A DNA stretch of 49,972 bases from Bradyrhizobium manausense (GCF_001440035.1 NZ_LJYG01000004.1:114447-164418); one strand, 5' to 3'; shown: positions 31,513-42,253, counted from the stretch's first letter. Notes: a model not told the origin generated them from the sequence alone. Numbers and translations are program-made.

Positions 31513-32157
31513 TCACTTCGTACCTTTCCAGCTTCCGTCCGGGTTCCTCAAGCCCGTCGAGGAGAGGTTGAGCTTCAATCCGGTCAGGAACACCCAGGCC
31601 GGCGCCGGCCGATCCGCAAGCGAGGCGGCTTCAATCTCCGGCAGGCGATAGCGCGCGAGCGCCTGGGCGGCGGGGGAGGCGAGGGCGCGGAAACTTTGCG
31701 GCGGACGGTCGATCACTGCCATCGGGACCTGGGCGGCGATGCGCCGCCAGTCCTGCCAACGATGGAATTGAGCGAGGTTGTCGGCGCCCATGATCCAGAC
31801 AAAGCGCAAGCCCGGGAAGCGGCGGCGCAAGGTGTTGATCGTGTCGATAGTATAGCGGGTGCGAATGACGGATTCGAGACAGCTCACCTCGATCCGCGGG
31901 TCATCAGCGACGTCACGCGCCGCCTGCATGCGCTCGCCGAGCTCGTGCAGATTGCCGTTCTCCTTGAGCGGATTGCCTGGGGTCACCAGCCACCAGACGC
32001 GATCGAGTTGCAATCGCGTAAGTGCGAAGCGGCTGATCGCGCGATGCGCCTGATGCGGCGGATTGAACGAGCCGCCGAGCAGGCCGATGCGCATGCCCCC
32101 GGTATGGGGCGGGACCGCTTGCGCCACGAAGCGCGGCACGACGAAATTTTGACTCAA
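31513..32157 (-). CDS. nadD: Nicotinate-nucleotide adenylyltransferase
   Basis: 214 residues from TTG at 32157, or 193 from ATG at 32094. NadD adenylates nicotinate mononucleotide in NAD synthesis. The nucleotidyltransferase motif [15 protein letters not shown] is near the ATG start. [29 protein letters not shown] and LSSTGLRNP are also family-typical. I prefer the TTG because the upstream stretch [17 protein letters not shown] reads as an alphaproteobacterial NadD extension and leaves a tight 23-base gap after proA. This start is uncertain. Confidence 0.9.
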   Translation of the reverse strand: MSQNFVVPRFVAQAVPPHTGGMRIGLLGGSFNPPHQAHRAISRFALTRLQLDRVWWLVTPGNPLKENGNLHELGERMQAARDVADDPRIEVSCLESVIRTRYTIDTINTLRRRFPGLRFVWIMGADNLAQFHRWQDWRRIAAQVPMAVIDRPPQSFRALASPAAQALARYRLPEIEAASLADRPAPAWVFLTGLKLNLSSTGLRNPDGSWKGTK

Positions 32158-32180
32158 TGCCCCGCGCCTCGCGACATCGC

Positions 32181-33476
32181 TTACGGCCGCGTCTGTCCGG
32201 TGCCGTGAACGCGATATTTGAAGCTCGTCAATTGCTCGGCGCCAACAGGACCACGGGCGTGGAAGCGGCCGGTGGCGATGCCGATCTCGGCGCCAAAGCC
32301 GAACTCGCCGCCGTCGGCGAACTGCGTCGAGGCATTGTGCAGCACAATCGCGGAATCGACTTCGCTGAGAAATTTTCTCGCCGCAGCCTCGTCCGAACTC
32401 ACGATCGCATCGGTGTGGTGCGAGCCGTGGTCCTGGATATGCGCGATCGCGCCGTCGACGCCGTCGACCACCTTTGCGGCGATGATCGCGTCGAGATATT
32501 CCGTGTCCCAATCGTCTTCGCTGGCAGGCTTTACGCGCGCATCCGTCCCTTGCACGGCATCGTCACCGCGCACTTCGCAGCCGGCCTCGAGCAGCATCTC
32601 GACCAGCGGCTTCAGAGCCTTGCCAGCAGCGGCGCGATCGACCAGCAGCGTTTCAGCGGCGCCACAGACGCCGGTGCGGCGCATTTTTGCGTTGAGCACG
32701 ATCTCCTTCGCCATGGCGAGGTCGGCGCTGGCATCGACATAGACGTGGTTGACGCCTTCGAGATGCGCGAACACGGGCACGCGCGCTTCCTGCTCGACGC
32801 GCGCGACCAGGCTCTTGCCGCCGCGCGGCACGATCACGTCGATCGAGCCGTTCAGTCCGGACAGCATCATGCCGACCGCTGCGCGGTCGCGCGTCGGCAC
32901 CAGCGTGATCGCAGCTTCGGGCAGGCCGGCTTCGCGCAGGCCCTGGACGAGACATTCGTGGATCGCGCGACAGGAGCGAAAGCTATCCGAGCCACCGCGC
33001 AGGATCACGGCATTGCCTGATTTCAAACAGAGCACGCCGGCATCTGCCGCAACGTTGGGACGGCTCTCGAAGATCACGCCGACGACGCCGAGCGGCACAC
33101 GCACGCGCTCGATGGTCATCCCGTTGGGTCGCTGCCAGCTCTCGGTGACGATGCCGACGGGGTCAGTGATGCCGCGCACGATTGCGATGCCCTCGGCCAT
33201 GCCCTCGACTCGCGCCGGCGTCAGCGTCAGGCGATCTATGAAGGCGGAGGTCGCATCGCCCGAGGCACGGGCTTCCGCAACATCCTCGGCATTGGCGGCG
33301 AGGATCGCAGCTGCGTTGGCGCGGATCGCTCGTTCCATGGCCTCCAGCGCCCGGTTCTTCTGCTCCGGCGGCGCCAGCGCCAGCACGCGCGCGGCGGCGC
33401 GGGCACGGCTAGCGAGATCGGACATCAGCGCCTGAAGATCGGCATTGCCGTCAACGGCTTTGAGGGGGGCGGCCAT
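32181..33476 (-). CDS. proA: Glutamate-5-semialdehyde dehydrogenase (gamma-glutamyl phosphate reductase)
   Basis: 431 residues. It reduces gamma-glutamyl phosphate with NADPH, the second step of proline synthesis. The catalytic cysteine lies in [37 protein letters not shown] and [12 protein letters not shown] are typical of ProA within the aldehyde dehydrogenase superfamily, and the C-terminal [19 protein letters not shown] is diagnostic. Its usual neighbour proB lies upstream on the same strand but is separated by a plus-strand ParDE module, so proB and proA are unlikely to share an undisturbed transcript. Confidence 0.97.
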   Translation of the reverse strand: MAAPLKAVDGNADLQALMSDLASRARAAARVLALAPPEQKNRALEAMERAIRANAAAILAANAEDVAEARASGDATSAFIDRLTLTPARVEGMAEGIAIVRGITDPVGIVTESWQRPNGMTIERVRVPLGVVGVIFESRPNVAADAGVLCLKSGNAVILRGGSDSFRSCRAIHECLVQGLREAGLPEAAITLVPTRDRAAVGMMLSGLNGSIDVIVPRGGKSLVARVEQEARVPVFAHLEGVNHVYVDASADLAMAKEIVLNAKMRRTGVCGAAETLLVDRAAAGKALKPLVEMLLEAGCEVRGDDAVQGTDARVKPASEDDWDTEYLDAIIAAKVVDGVDGAIAHIQDHGSHHTDAIVSSDEAAARKFLSEVDSAIVLHNASTQFADGGEFGFGAEIGIATGRFHARGPVGAEQLTSFKYRVHGTGQTRP

Positions 33477-33628
33477 GGGAGTTCAACCTTCTGCTAAGGC
33501 GGTGTCCTAGCACGGAAATCCCGCTTTTGCGAAGGGTGGGGAGGGTATGGCTGGGGCCCGGCTGGTGCTGCCGAGTCGGCCAATGGCCTGGTCAGGCCCG
33601 AAGCTGGACAGGTGCTTGCCAGGCGACC

Positions 33629-33657
33629 AAATATCAATAAATATCATTATCTGATAA
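33629..33657 (+). promoter_or_regulatory. AT-rich candidate promoter and operator of the ParDE module
   Basis: Two direct AAATATCA repeats (33629-33636 and 33639-33646) are spaced exactly 10 bases apart, one helical turn. A perfect palindrome, TTATCTGATAA, follows (33647-33657), ending 12 bases before the antitoxin ATG. Ribbon-helix-helix antitoxins bind such repeats to repress their own operon, so this is the likely operator. A confident -10/-35 pair cannot be assigned. Confidence 0.55.
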
Positions 33658-33669
33658 CGGAGCGGTCCC

Positions 33670-33948
33670 ATGGCAAGCAGCTACAGCATCGGCAAGCATT
33701 TCGAGGACCTGATCGACAATCTGGTCGAGAGCGGCCGCTACGCCACCGCGAGCGAGGTGATGCGCGAAGGCCTTCGGTTGGTCGAGGAGCGCGAAGAGCG
33801 GCGCAAGATCAAGCTGGAAGCGTTACGGGAGGAAATCCAGAAGGGGTTCGACAGCGGACCGATGGAAGAAGTCGGTGACATGTTCGAGCGGATCAAGTCA
33901 GAAGGTCGGAAGCGTCTGGCGGCCAAGAATGGCAAAAAGACCGCTTAA
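33670..33948 (+). CDS. Type II antitoxin, ParD-like (ribbon-helix-helix)
   Basis: 92 residues. The N-terminal ribbon-helix-helix segment is SYSIGKHFEDLIDNLVESGR followed by YATASEVMREGLRLVEEREE, the ParD/CopG pattern. The C-terminal half is charged and probably flexible, wrapping the toxin. It would form dimers that bind the AT-rich repeats just upstream and neutralise the toxin encoded next. The toxin start codon lies within this gene (20-base overlap), so the two are coupled. It is on the opposite strand to its neighbours proA and proB. Confidence 0.9.
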   Translation: MASSYSIGKHFEDLIDNLVESGRYATASEVMREGLRLVEEREERRKIKLEALREEIQKGFDSGPMEEVGDMFERIKSEGRKRLAAKNGKKTA

Positions 33949-34225
33949 GAGTCCGCAGACAGAAATCGACCTTACGGCGATCTGGGATTATATCGCCGCA
34001 GATAATCCGCGAGCGGCCGACGCGCTGCTTGATCGCATCGACGCAACATTCAATATGTTGGCAGGCACACCATTTGCCGGCCGCGATCGCAGCGAATTGC
34101 GCGCCGAGCTGCGTAGTTTTCAAGTCGGCAACTATTTGATCTTCTACATACCCACAGCTGACGGTGTTGAAGTTGTCCGAGTGATGCACGGCCGGCAGGA
34201 TATCGGCGCCGACGACATGCAATAG
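33929..34225 (+). CDS. Type II toxin, RelE/ParE family
   Basis: 98 residues, the usual size. The N-terminal PLKSPQTEIDLTAIWDYIAA is the ParE alpha-helical hairpin, followed by LRSFQVGNYLIFYIP and VEVVRVMHGRQDI, which match the beta-sheet core and C-terminus of the superfamily. ParE proteins poison DNA gyrase while RelE members cut mRNA; sequence alone, next to a ParD-type antitoxin, favours ParE. The start ATG overlaps the antitoxin 3' end by 20 bases. The gene ends 18 bases from the convergent proB stop. Confidence 0.9.
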   Translation: MAKRPLKSPQTEIDLTAIWDYIAADNPRAADALLDRIDATFNMLAGTPFAGRDRSELRAELRSFQVGNYLIFYIPTADGVEVVRVMHGRQDIGADDMQ

Positions 34226-34243
34226 TTGGCGGCCGGTTCGCCC

Positions 34244-35365
34244 TTACCCGCCCACCACCAGATCATCGCGGTGGATCATCTCGGACCTCCCGCTGATGCC
34301 GAGGATAGTCATCACCTCAGGCGAGGAGCGGCCCTTAATCCGCTCGGCGACCTCGGCGTCATAGGCGATCAGGCCGCGGCCGATTTCGCTGGTGTCGGGG
34401 CCGCGGACGATGACGGCATCGCCGCGGGCGAACTGGCCCTCGACCTTGATCACGCCGGCCGGCAGCAGGCTGGCGCCGGCGCGCAGCGCGGTCACCGCGC
34501 CCGCATCGATGGTCAGCGTGCCCTTCGGCTCCAGCGTGCCTGCGATCCAGCGCTTTCGCGACGTGATGGGATTGGCCGGGGTCAGGAACCAGGTGCAGCG
34601 GCCGCCATTGGCGATCGCCTGCAGCGGATGCTCGATCTTGCCCGATGCGATCAACATATGCGTGCCGCCAGTCGTGGCGATCTTGGCGGCCTCGACCTTG
34701 GTGCGCATGCCGCCGCGCGACAGCTCGGACTCGGCATCGCCAGCCACCGCCTCGATCTCCGAGGAGATGCTCTCGACCACCGGGATCAGCTTTGCGTTCG
34801 GGTTGTTCTTCGGCGGCGCGTCGTAGAGGCCGTCGATGTCGGACAGCAGCACCAGCAGATCGGCGCTTGCCATGGTGGCGACGCGCGCGGCGAGGCGGTC
34901 ATTGTCGCCGTAGCGGATCTCGGTGGTGGCGACCGTATCGTTCTCGTTGATGACGGGGATGGCGCGCCACTCCAGGAGCTTGCCGATGGTGGAGCGGGCA
35001 TTGAGATAGCGACGGCGCTCCTCGGTGTCCTGGAGCGTCACCAGGATCTGTCCGGCGCCGATGCCGTGGGCGCCGAGCACCTCCGACCAGATCCGCGCCA
35101 GCGCGATCTGGCCGACGGCCGCGGCGGCCTGGCTCTCCTCCAGCTTCAGCGGGCCGCGCGGCAGCTTGAGCCGGCTGCGGCCGAGCGCGATCGAGCCGGA
35201 GGAGACCACGAGGACGTCGCGGCCCTCCCTGTGCAGCCTGGCCATGTCGTCGGCGAGCGCGGCGAGCCAGGAAGCACGCACCTCGCCCCTGTCGGAATCG
35301 ACCAGCAGCGCGGAGCCGACCTTGACGACGATGCGGCGGAATTGACTGAGTTCGGGACTGGCCAT
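34244..35365 (-). CDS. proB: Glutamate 5-kinase
   Basis: 373 residues. It phosphorylates glutamate, the first committed step of proline synthesis. The amino-acid kinase domain starts [51 protein letters not shown] and [11 protein letters not shown] are typical. A C-terminal PUA domain begins near residue 275 ([15 protein letters not shown]). The start at 35365 ([11 protein letters not shown]) is chosen because the 49 in-frame residues before it are unconserved. Proline feedback inhibition is usual for the family. It is divergent from the TctC-like gene and separated from proA by ParDE. Confidence 0.96.
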   Translation of the reverse strand: MASPELSQFRRIVVKVGSALLVDSDRGEVRASWLAALADDMARLHREGRDVLVVSSGSIALGRSRLKLPRGPLKLEESQAAAAVGQIALARIWSEVLGAHGIGAGQILVTLQDTEERRRYLNARSTIGKLLEWRAIPVINENDTVATTEIRYGDNDRLAARVATMASADLLVLLSDIDGLYDAPPKNNPNAKLIPVVESISSEIEAVAGDAESELSRGGMRTKVEAAKIATTGGTHMLIASGKIEHPLQAIANGGRCTWFLTPANPITSRKRWIAGTLEPKGTLTIDAGAVTALRAGASLLPAGVIKVEGQFARGDAVIVRGPDTSEIGRGLIAYDAEVAERIKGRSSPEVMTILGISGRSEMIHRDDLVVGG

Positions 35366-35534
35366 GTGCGGATGTTTTGGCGCTACGGAAATTGTTCCGG
35401 TGAGGCCCCGCTTTTGCAGCAGGACGATGGCCGGCGCAAGGCGGGCAGAACGGTAAAGGGCGAAGGTCGGCCTTGTCTTGCCGGCCAGCCCGGTTCTAAT
35501 GCCGCCGACCAATCACAGGCTGGACGGGAAACGA

Positions 35535-36503
35535 ATGGATCGCCGTAAATTCATGGCCGGATGTCTCGGTCTGCCGCTGCTGGCGCAGCACGCGGGTGAG
35601 GCGCACGCGCAGGCTGGCCTCACCAAAATTATCTTCCCGTTCGCGGCGGGGGCGGGCGGCGACACGCTGTGCCGGCTGATCGCGCAGGAAATCGCTCCGA
35701 TGCTGCAGCGGACCGTCGTGGTCGAGAACCGCACCGGCGGCGACGGCCTGATCGGCATCAAGGCGGTGAAGGGCGCGAGCCCCGACGGCAGCATGGTGCT
35801 GGTGACCACGGGGCCGACCATGTACCTGCTGCCGATGGTGGAGACGATTCCGAGCTTCGATACGGCGAAGGATTTCATGCCGGTGTCGCTGCTGGCGCGG
35901 TTCGAGTTTGCGCTGGTGGTTGGCCCGGCCATGGATGTCGCTGAGTTCAAGGGATTCGTCGCCTGGCTGAAGGCGCATCCCGACAAGACCTCGTTCGGCG
36001 TGCCGAGCAACGGCACCATTCCGCACTTCGCCGGCTCGAAGCTGGAGAAGGATCTCGGCATTGCCCTGACGCGCGTGCCCTATCGCGGCAGCGCGCCGAT
36101 CCTCAATGACATCATCGGCGGTCATATCTCGTTCGGCATTACGACATTGGCGGATGCGCTGCCGCAGCATCGCGCCAAGGGCGTCAAGATCATCGCGACC
36201 AGCAGCGCCGAGCGTTCGCCGTTTGCGCCCGAGGTGCCGACGCTGAAGGAGAGCGGCATCGATCTCGTTGCCGATGCCTGGTACGGCATGTGGCTTCCCG
36301 CCGGCAGCCCGCCGGAATTCGCCAGCAAGCTCGGTGCCGCCGCGAGTGCGGTGCTTGCCAAGCCTGAGGTGAAAGAGAAGCTCACGGCGATCGGGCTGAT
36401 TCCAGTCGGCAGCAGCGCGGATGGCCTGACCAAGGAGCTCGCCGCCAACACGGCGTTCTGGCAGCCGATCGTGAAGGCGACGGGATACAGGATCGAGAAT
36501 TGA
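35535..36503 (+). CDS. Tripartite tricarboxylate transporter substrate-binding protein (TctC family)
   Basis: 322 residues. The N-terminus MDRRKFMAGCLGLPLL looks like a twin-arginine or Sec signal peptide cleaved after AHA. The mature part has the TctC/Bug pattern: IIFPFAAGAGGDTLCRLIAQE, VVVENRTGGDGLIG, FGVPSNGTIPHFAGSKLEK and VPYRGSAPILNDIIGGHI. Such periplasmic proteins bind carboxylates, but no TctAB membrane genes are nearby, so it is an orphan receptor here. The ATG at 35535 has GGGAA upstream. It converges with the sulfatase gene across a perfect palindromic repeat. Confidence 0.9.
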   Translation: MDRRKFMAGCLGLPLLAQHAGEAHAQAGLTKIIFPFAAGAGGDTLCRLIAQEIAPMLQRTVVVENRTGGDGLIGIKAVKGASPDGSMVLVTTGPTMYLLPMVETIPSFDTAKDFMPVSLLARFEFALVVGPAMDVAEFKGFVAWLKAHPDKTSFGVPSNGTIPHFAGSKLEKDLGIALTRVPYRGSAPILNDIIGGHISFGITTLADALPQHRAKGVKIIATSSAERSPFAPEVPTLKESGIDLVADAWYGMWLPAGSPPEFASKLGAAASAVLAKPEVKEKLTAIGLIPVGSSADGLTKELAANTAFWQPIVKATGYRIEN

Positions 36504-36513
36504 GTCTCTCCTC

Positions 36514-36595
36514 CCGTCATTGCGAGCGCAGCGAAGCAATCCAGCGCCCCTCCGCGGAGAGATTCTGGATTGCTTCGCTGCGCTCGCAATGACGG
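36514..36595. repeat. Palindromic repeat with perfect 31-base arms
   Basis: Positions 36514-36544 are perfectly complementary to 36565-36595, starting CCGTCATTGCGAGCGCAGCG. The 20-base loop is unrelated. It is the cleanest copy of the CATTGCGAGCGAAGC family here and lies between convergent genes, where it could act as a two-way terminator. Confidence 0.9.
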
Positions 36596-36601
36596 CGCGT
36601 C

Positions 36602-38236
36602 TCAAATCTTCGCGCGCTGGGCGATGCCGTCCTTGATCGCGGCAAGCTCCGCTTCGTCCCAGATGCCGATCAAGATCCCGCCCTTCACCTGGAGCTGGTT
36701 GTCGGCATAGTTCGCGATCCTCTCGCGCGGCGTGGTGATGTGATCGTTCGGATGCAGGGCCCAGTCGAACAGCTCGGCCTGGAGCCGCGCGATGATCGCA
36801 GCGCATTCCGGATCGTCGCCGCGATCGACATATTCGTCGGGGTCGGTTTCGAGGTCGTACAGCATCGGGCGGAAGCCGGAGGCGTGGATGTATTTCCAGC
36901 GGCCGTCGAACACCATGAACAGGCGGCAGCGCTCGATCGGCTGGTTCAGCTTCAGCCGCACGTCCTGCATGGAATAGTCGTATTCCGAGAACGCCACCTT
37001 GCGCCAATCGGCTGGCCTCTCGCCGCGCAGCAGCGGCAGCAGCGAGCGTCCTTCGAGGATGTGGCCCGGCACCTTGCCGCCGAAATAATCGACGAAGGTC
37101 GGCGCGAGATCAATGCCTTCCACCAGCGCATCGCAGTGCGTGCCGCGCGTCGCGTCGGCTTCTTTCGACGGATCGATGATGATCAACGGGATCTTTGCGG
37201 ACTGCTCGTGGAACAGGTCCTTCTCGCCCATCCAGTGATCGCCGAGATAGTCGCCATGATCGGAGGTGAACACGATCATGGTGGTTTCCAGGAGGCCGCG
37301 CGCCTGCAGAAACTTCATCAGCACGCCCATCTGGTCGTCGATCTGGGTGATCAGGCCCATATAGGTCGGGATCACCTTCTCTCTCGCCTCGTCGCGCGCC
37401 ATGTTGCGGGAGTAGCGCATGTCCATGTAGGCCCCGAACACCGGATGCGGGTTCTGCCGCTCGCGCATCGAGCGGATCACCGGGATCATGTCCTCGGTCG
37501 AATACATGCTGGCATAGGGCTCGGGCGCGATGTAGGGCCAGTGCGGCTTGATGTAGGACAGATGCAGGCACCATGGCCGGCCATCGGTCTCGGCCTCGCT
37601 GATGAAATCCATCGCGCGGCGCGTCATGTAGGGCGTCTCGGAATGCTCGTCCGGCACGCGCGCGGCCTTGTCGGCATGCACCAGCAGCCAGCCGTTCTGC
37701 AACGAGCCATCTTCGGCTGCGCCTGAATTGGCCCAATGCTCCCACGGATTGGGGGCCTCAAAACCTTGCTTTCGCAGATATTCGTCGTATCTCGGGCGTG
37801 GCCGGCCGCTCGGATGCAATCCGTCGTCGCGCTCGTAGGGTTCGAAGCCGCATTCGGCGACATGCACGCCGATGACGGATTCCGGCGGGATGCCGAGCGC
37901 CTTCATGCCTTCGAGGTCAGGCGCCATGTGGGTCTTGCCGACCAGCACGTTGCGCACGCCGATCTTCTTGAGGTGATCGCCGAGCGTGGGCTCGCCGACG
38001 CGGAGCGGCCAGCCGTTCCAGTGCGAGCCGTGCGAGCGCATATAGCGGCCGGTGTAGAACGACATCCGCGAGGGCCCGCAGATCGGCGACTGCACGTAAG
38101 CCTTGGTGAAGAGCACGCCACGCCTGGCCATGGCGTCGATGTTCGGTGTCTTCAGCGTCGGATGACCGGTGCAGCCGAGATAATCGTAGCGAAGCTGGTC
38201 GCACATGATCCAGAGAACGTTCTTCGCGCGCGCCAT
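36602..38236 (-). CDS. Sulfatase-superfamily hydrolase (sulfatase or phosphonate monoesterase type)
   Basis: 544 residues. The active-site motif CxPxR appears as CGPSR (C53 to R57), in SPICGPSRMSFYTGRY, so the cysteine can become formylglycine. Metal ligands are D13 in MCDQLRYDY and the later SDHGDYLGDHWMGEKDLF. This CGP form is shared by phosphonate and phosphodiester monoesterases as well as sulfatases, so the substrate is open. No signal peptide is seen, which suggests a cytoplasmic enzyme. The start at 38236 has GGAGG upstream; longer in-frame codons run into repeats. It is placed between obgE and the TctC-like gene. Confidence 0.9.
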   Translation of the reverse strand: MARAKNVLWIMCDQLRYDYLGCTGHPTLKTPNIDAMARRGVLFTKAYVQSPICGPSRMSFYTGRYMRSHGSHWNGWPLRVGEPTLGDHLKKIGVRNVLVGKTHMAPDLEGMKALGIPPESVIGVHVAECGFEPYERDDGLHPSGRPRPRYDEYLRKQGFEAPNPWEHWANSGAAEDGSLQNGWLLVHADKAARVPDEHSETPYMTRRAMDFISEAETDGRPWCLHLSYIKPHWPYIAPEPYASMYSTEDMIPVIRSMRERQNPHPVFGAYMDMRYSRNMARDEAREKVIPTYMGLITQIDDQMGVLMKFLQARGLLETTMIVFTSDHGDYLGDHWMGEKDLFHEQSAKIPLIIIDPSKEADATRGTHCDALVEGIDLAPTFVDYFGGKVPGHILEGRSLLPLLRGERPADWRKVAFSEYDYSMQDVRLKLNQPIERCRLFMVFDGRWKYIHASGFRPMLYDLETDPDEYVDRGDDPECAAIIARLQAELFDWALHPNDHITTPRERIANYADNQLQVKGGILIGIWDEAELAAIKDGIAQRAKI

Positions 38237-38296
38237 GCTTTGCCTCCGCCCCCTTCTCGATCTTCTGGATGCTGCTCTATCGAGGGCGCGAAGACA

Positions 38297-38359
38297 ACCT
38301 CTCCCACAGGGAGAGGTCGGCGCGTAGCGCAAATCGACCTCTCCCCGTTGGGGAGAGGT
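38297..38359. repeat. Pair of CCTCTCCC-type hairpins
   Basis: ACCTCTCCC/GGGAGAGGT (38297-38317) and CCTCTCCCC/GGGGAGAGG (38338-38358) lie in tandem between the sulfatase start and the obgE stop. A related hairpin is at 44481-44507. They resemble short dispersed palindromes and have no T run. Confidence 0.65.
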
Positions 38360-38378
38360 GTGGAGAGAGCATCGCCCT

Positions 38379-39988
<1,610 letters not shown>

Positions 39989-40146
39989 GACGCAAGCTCT
40001 TGTCTCGGTGAGGTGCTTATCGCTACCGCGATGCGACGGGTGCGACAATCCATTCAATTCGGCTTGTGCGGGCTTGTCCCACGCGTCCACGTCATTAAAA
40101 CCAACGCAAGCGGCTCTAGTCGCCGGCTTCCGACGCTCTCTCCGCT

Positions 40147-40233
40147 CGTCGTTGCGAGCGAAGCGAAGCAATCCAGACTGTCTCCGCGGGAGCAGTCTGG
40201 ATTGCTTCGTCGCAAGAGCTCCTCGCAATGACG
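40147..40233. repeat. Palindromic repeat, CATTGCGAGCGAAGC family
   Basis: The left arm is CGTCGTTGCGAGCGAAGCG and the right arm ends CTCGCAATGACG. The inner pair is GCAATCCAGACTG/CAGTCTGGATTGC. It lacks the 32-base nested palindrome present in the 12.4 kb copy. It lies 21 bases before the EamA start. Confidence 0.83.
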
Positions 40234-40254
40234 GTCTCCCTCTGACACGCGCCG

Positions 40255-41169
40255 ATGCCCTTCTTCAAGAAACTCTCCGCCTATGACGACCGCTCGGCGC
40301 GCCTTGCCAGCATCGCTCTCATGGTGCTGTCGATCTCGATGTTCTCGTTCGGCGACGCCATCGGCAAATTCCTGGTCGGAACGTATTCGGTGGGGCAGCT
40401 CCTGTTCCTGCGCGCCTGCGCGGCGCTGTTGCTGCTGTCGCCGATGATCTGGCGGCAGCGTCATCAGTTCCTGCATCTGGAGCGGCCGGGCCTGCAGCTG
40501 TTTCGCGTCGTGCTGTCGACGCTGGAGGTCGCCGCCTTCTTCCTGGCGACGGTCTACCTGCCGCTCGCCGACGTCATCACCTATTATCTCGCCGGCCCGA
40601 TTTTCGTTACCGCGATGTCGGCGATTTTTCTCGGCGAGAAGGTCGGCTGGCGGCGCTGGACCGCGATTCTGGTCGGCTTCTGCGGCGTCGTGATCGCGCT
40701 GCGCCCCTCGGTGCAGACGGTGAGCCTGCCGGCGCTGATCGCGCTCGGCGGCAGTCTCTCCTTTGCGACCTTGATGCTGATCACCCGCAGCCTGCGCAAG
40801 ACGCCCGACATCGTGATGGCGTCCTCGCAATTCATCGGCACGTTGTCGCTGGGGGCCGTGCTGTCGGCCTTCCACTGGGTGCCGCCGACGCCGGGCAGCC
40901 TGGTGTTCTTCGTGCTGGCGGGATGCATCTCGGTGACGGCGCTGTTCTGCGTCAACCGCTCGCTGAAGCTCGCGCCGGCGAGCGTCGTGGTGCCCTATCA
41001 GTACTCCATGATCGTCTGGGCCGTGATCTTCGGCTTCGTCGTGTTCGGCGACGTGCCGTCCATCGCCACCATCATCGGCGCCGCGATCATCATCGGCGCG
41101 GGATTCTACATCTATTTGCGCGAACGCGATCTCGGCCGCGCAAGCGAAGAGGTCAATCCGCCGGTGTAA
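40255..41169 (+). CDS. EamA-family (DMT) transporter
   Basis: 304 residues with about ten hydrophobic segments in two similar halves, the EamA pattern. The first half starts ASIALMVLSISMFSFGDAIGK, with YLPLADVITYYLAGPIFV; the second has LKLAPASVVVPYQYSMIVW and a final IATIIGAAIIIGAGFYIYL. It sits in the inner membrane and probably exports or imports a small metabolite, unknown here. No good ribosome site is visible before the ATG at 40255. It lies between MaoC and GNAT genes on the other strand. Confidence 0.9.
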   Translation: MPFFKKLSAYDDRSARLASIALMVLSISMFSFGDAIGKFLVGTYSVGQLLFLRACAALLLLSPMIWRQRHQFLHLERPGLQLFRVVLSTLEVAAFFLATVYLPLADVITYYLAGPIFVTAMSAIFLGEKVGWRRWTAILVGFCGVVIALRPSVQTVSLPALIALGGSLSFATLMLITRSLRKTPDIVMASSQFIGTLSLGAVLSAFHWVPPTPGSLVFFVLAGCISVTALFCVNRSLKLAPASVVVPYQYSMIVWAVIFGFVVFGDVPSIATIIGAAIIIGAGFYIYLRERDLGRASEEVNPPV

Positions 41170-41178
41170 CCACAACCT

Positions 41179-41212
41179 CGGTGTCGTCCCGGCGAAGGCC
41201 GGGACGACACCG
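41179..41212. repeat. Perfect hairpin between convergent EamA and GNAT genes
   Basis: CGGTGTCGTCCCGGC (41179-41193) is followed by a short loop and its complement GCCGGGACGACACCG (41198-41212). It lies 10 bases after the EamA stop. There is no T run, so it may be a repeat fragment as well as a terminator. Confidence 0.6.
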
Positions 41213-41234
41213 TGAATGGAGCAGGCAGCCGGGC

Positions 41235-41828
41235 CTACCTCACCCGTCTCGCGCTGCTCCAGCTCTTCAGCGACGACCACACGCCGCGGGAGAGGCGGAA
41301 GCAGTCGACCGGCGTCGACGAGCCCAGCGCCAGGAAGCGATGCAGCTGCACGCCGCTCCACTGGAAGCCGCACTTTTCCAGCACGTTGCGCGAGGCCGGA
41401 TTGGTGACGCGCGCACCGGCATAGAGATGGTCGTCCTCGAACTCCTCGAAGAAGAAGTCGATGGCGCCGCGCGCGGCTTCGGTGGCAAAGCCCCGGCCCC
41501 AATGCTCGACGCCGAGCCAATAGCCGAGCTCGGCATTGTCGGGCGTGGAGCGGTCGATGCCGACCATGCCGATCGGCCCGCTGTCGTGCTCGATCAGGAA
41601 CACGGTCTCGGCTTCGAGCGCGGCAATGTGCCTGATGAATGCGACGGCATCGTCCTGCGAATAGGGATGGGGCAGGCGGCGGGTGTTTTCGGCGACACGG
41701 CGGTCGTTGGCGAGGCGGGCGATGGCGTGGGCGTCGGCAAGGGTCGGCCGTCGCAAGGTCAGCCGTTCGGTGGCGACGACGCCAGGTCTCGCCTCGGCCA
41801 AGGTCACGCTCGAGAAATCCTGCAACAT
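41235..41828 (-). CDS. GNAT-family N-acetyltransferase, RimJ/RimL-like
   Basis: 197 residues. TERLTLRRPTLADAHAIARL is the typical start of RimJ/RimL-type acetyltransferases. The acetyl-CoA-binding region is YWLGVEHWGRGFATEAARG, and NPASRNVLEKCGFQWSG follows. The substrate is unknown; relatives acetylate ribosomal proteins or small amines. ATG 41828 has GGAG 6 bases upstream; a GTG at 41867 would add 13 residues. It follows rpmA after a terminator. Confidence 0.9.
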   Translation of the reverse strand: MLQDFSSVTLAEARPGVVATERLTLRRPTLADAHAIARLANDRRVAENTRRLPHPYSQDDAVAFIRHIAALEAETVFLIEHDSGPIGMVGIDRSTPDNAELGYWLGVEHWGRGFATEAARGAIDFFFEEFEDDHLYAGARVTNPASRNVLEKCGFQWSGVQLHRFLALGSSTPVDCFRLSRGVWSSLKSWSSARRVR

Positions 41829-41875
41829 GTCCGGCTCCGTCAAAGTCACAAAATCAAAAGTGAACACGACAAACG

Positions 41876-41906
41876 AAAAGGGGAGGCCGGTTTCCCTGCC
41901 TCCCCT
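41876..41906 (-). terminator. Rho-independent terminator after rpmA
   Basis: On the minus strand AGGGGAGGC pairs with GCCTCCCCT (9 bases) and is followed by a TTTTCG tail. It lies 78 bases past the rpmA stop and 48 before the GNAT start. Confidence 0.75.
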
Positions 41907-41983
41907 GGAGCCTTCGATCTGTTCGATCTCTCGGACTCCGCCGGTTCGGTCAAGGACCCGGCGGACTCCATATGATCCACCGT

Positions 41984-42253
41984 CTATTCAGCCGCCTCTG
42001 CGAGCGGGAGCACCGCTACGAAGGTGCGTCCGTTGGCTTTGGCCTGGAATTCAACACGACCCTCGATCTTGGCGAACAGAGTGTGGTCCGTGCCCATGCC
42101 GACGTTGAGGCCGGGATGCCAGGTGGTGCCGCGCTGACGCGCAATGATGTTGCCGGGAATCACGTGCTCCCCGCCGAACACCTTGATGCCAAGGCGCTTA
42201 CCCTTTGAATCGCGACCGTTGCGCGATGAACCGCCTGCTTTTTTGTGAGCCAT
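41984..42253 (-). CDS. rpmA: 50S ribosomal protein L27
   Basis: 89 residues, starting [20 protein letters not shown], the diagnostic bL27 N-terminus that reaches the peptidyl transferase centre. [18 protein letters not shown] is also conserved. It is downstream of rplU by 105 bases containing a stem-loop, and the two form the usual rplU-rpmA operon. Confidence 0.97.
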   Translation of the reverse strand: MAHKKAGGSSRNGRDSKGKRLGIKVFGGEHVIPGNIIARQRGTTWHPGLNVGMGTDHTLFAKIEGRVEFQAKANGRTFVAVLPLAEAAE

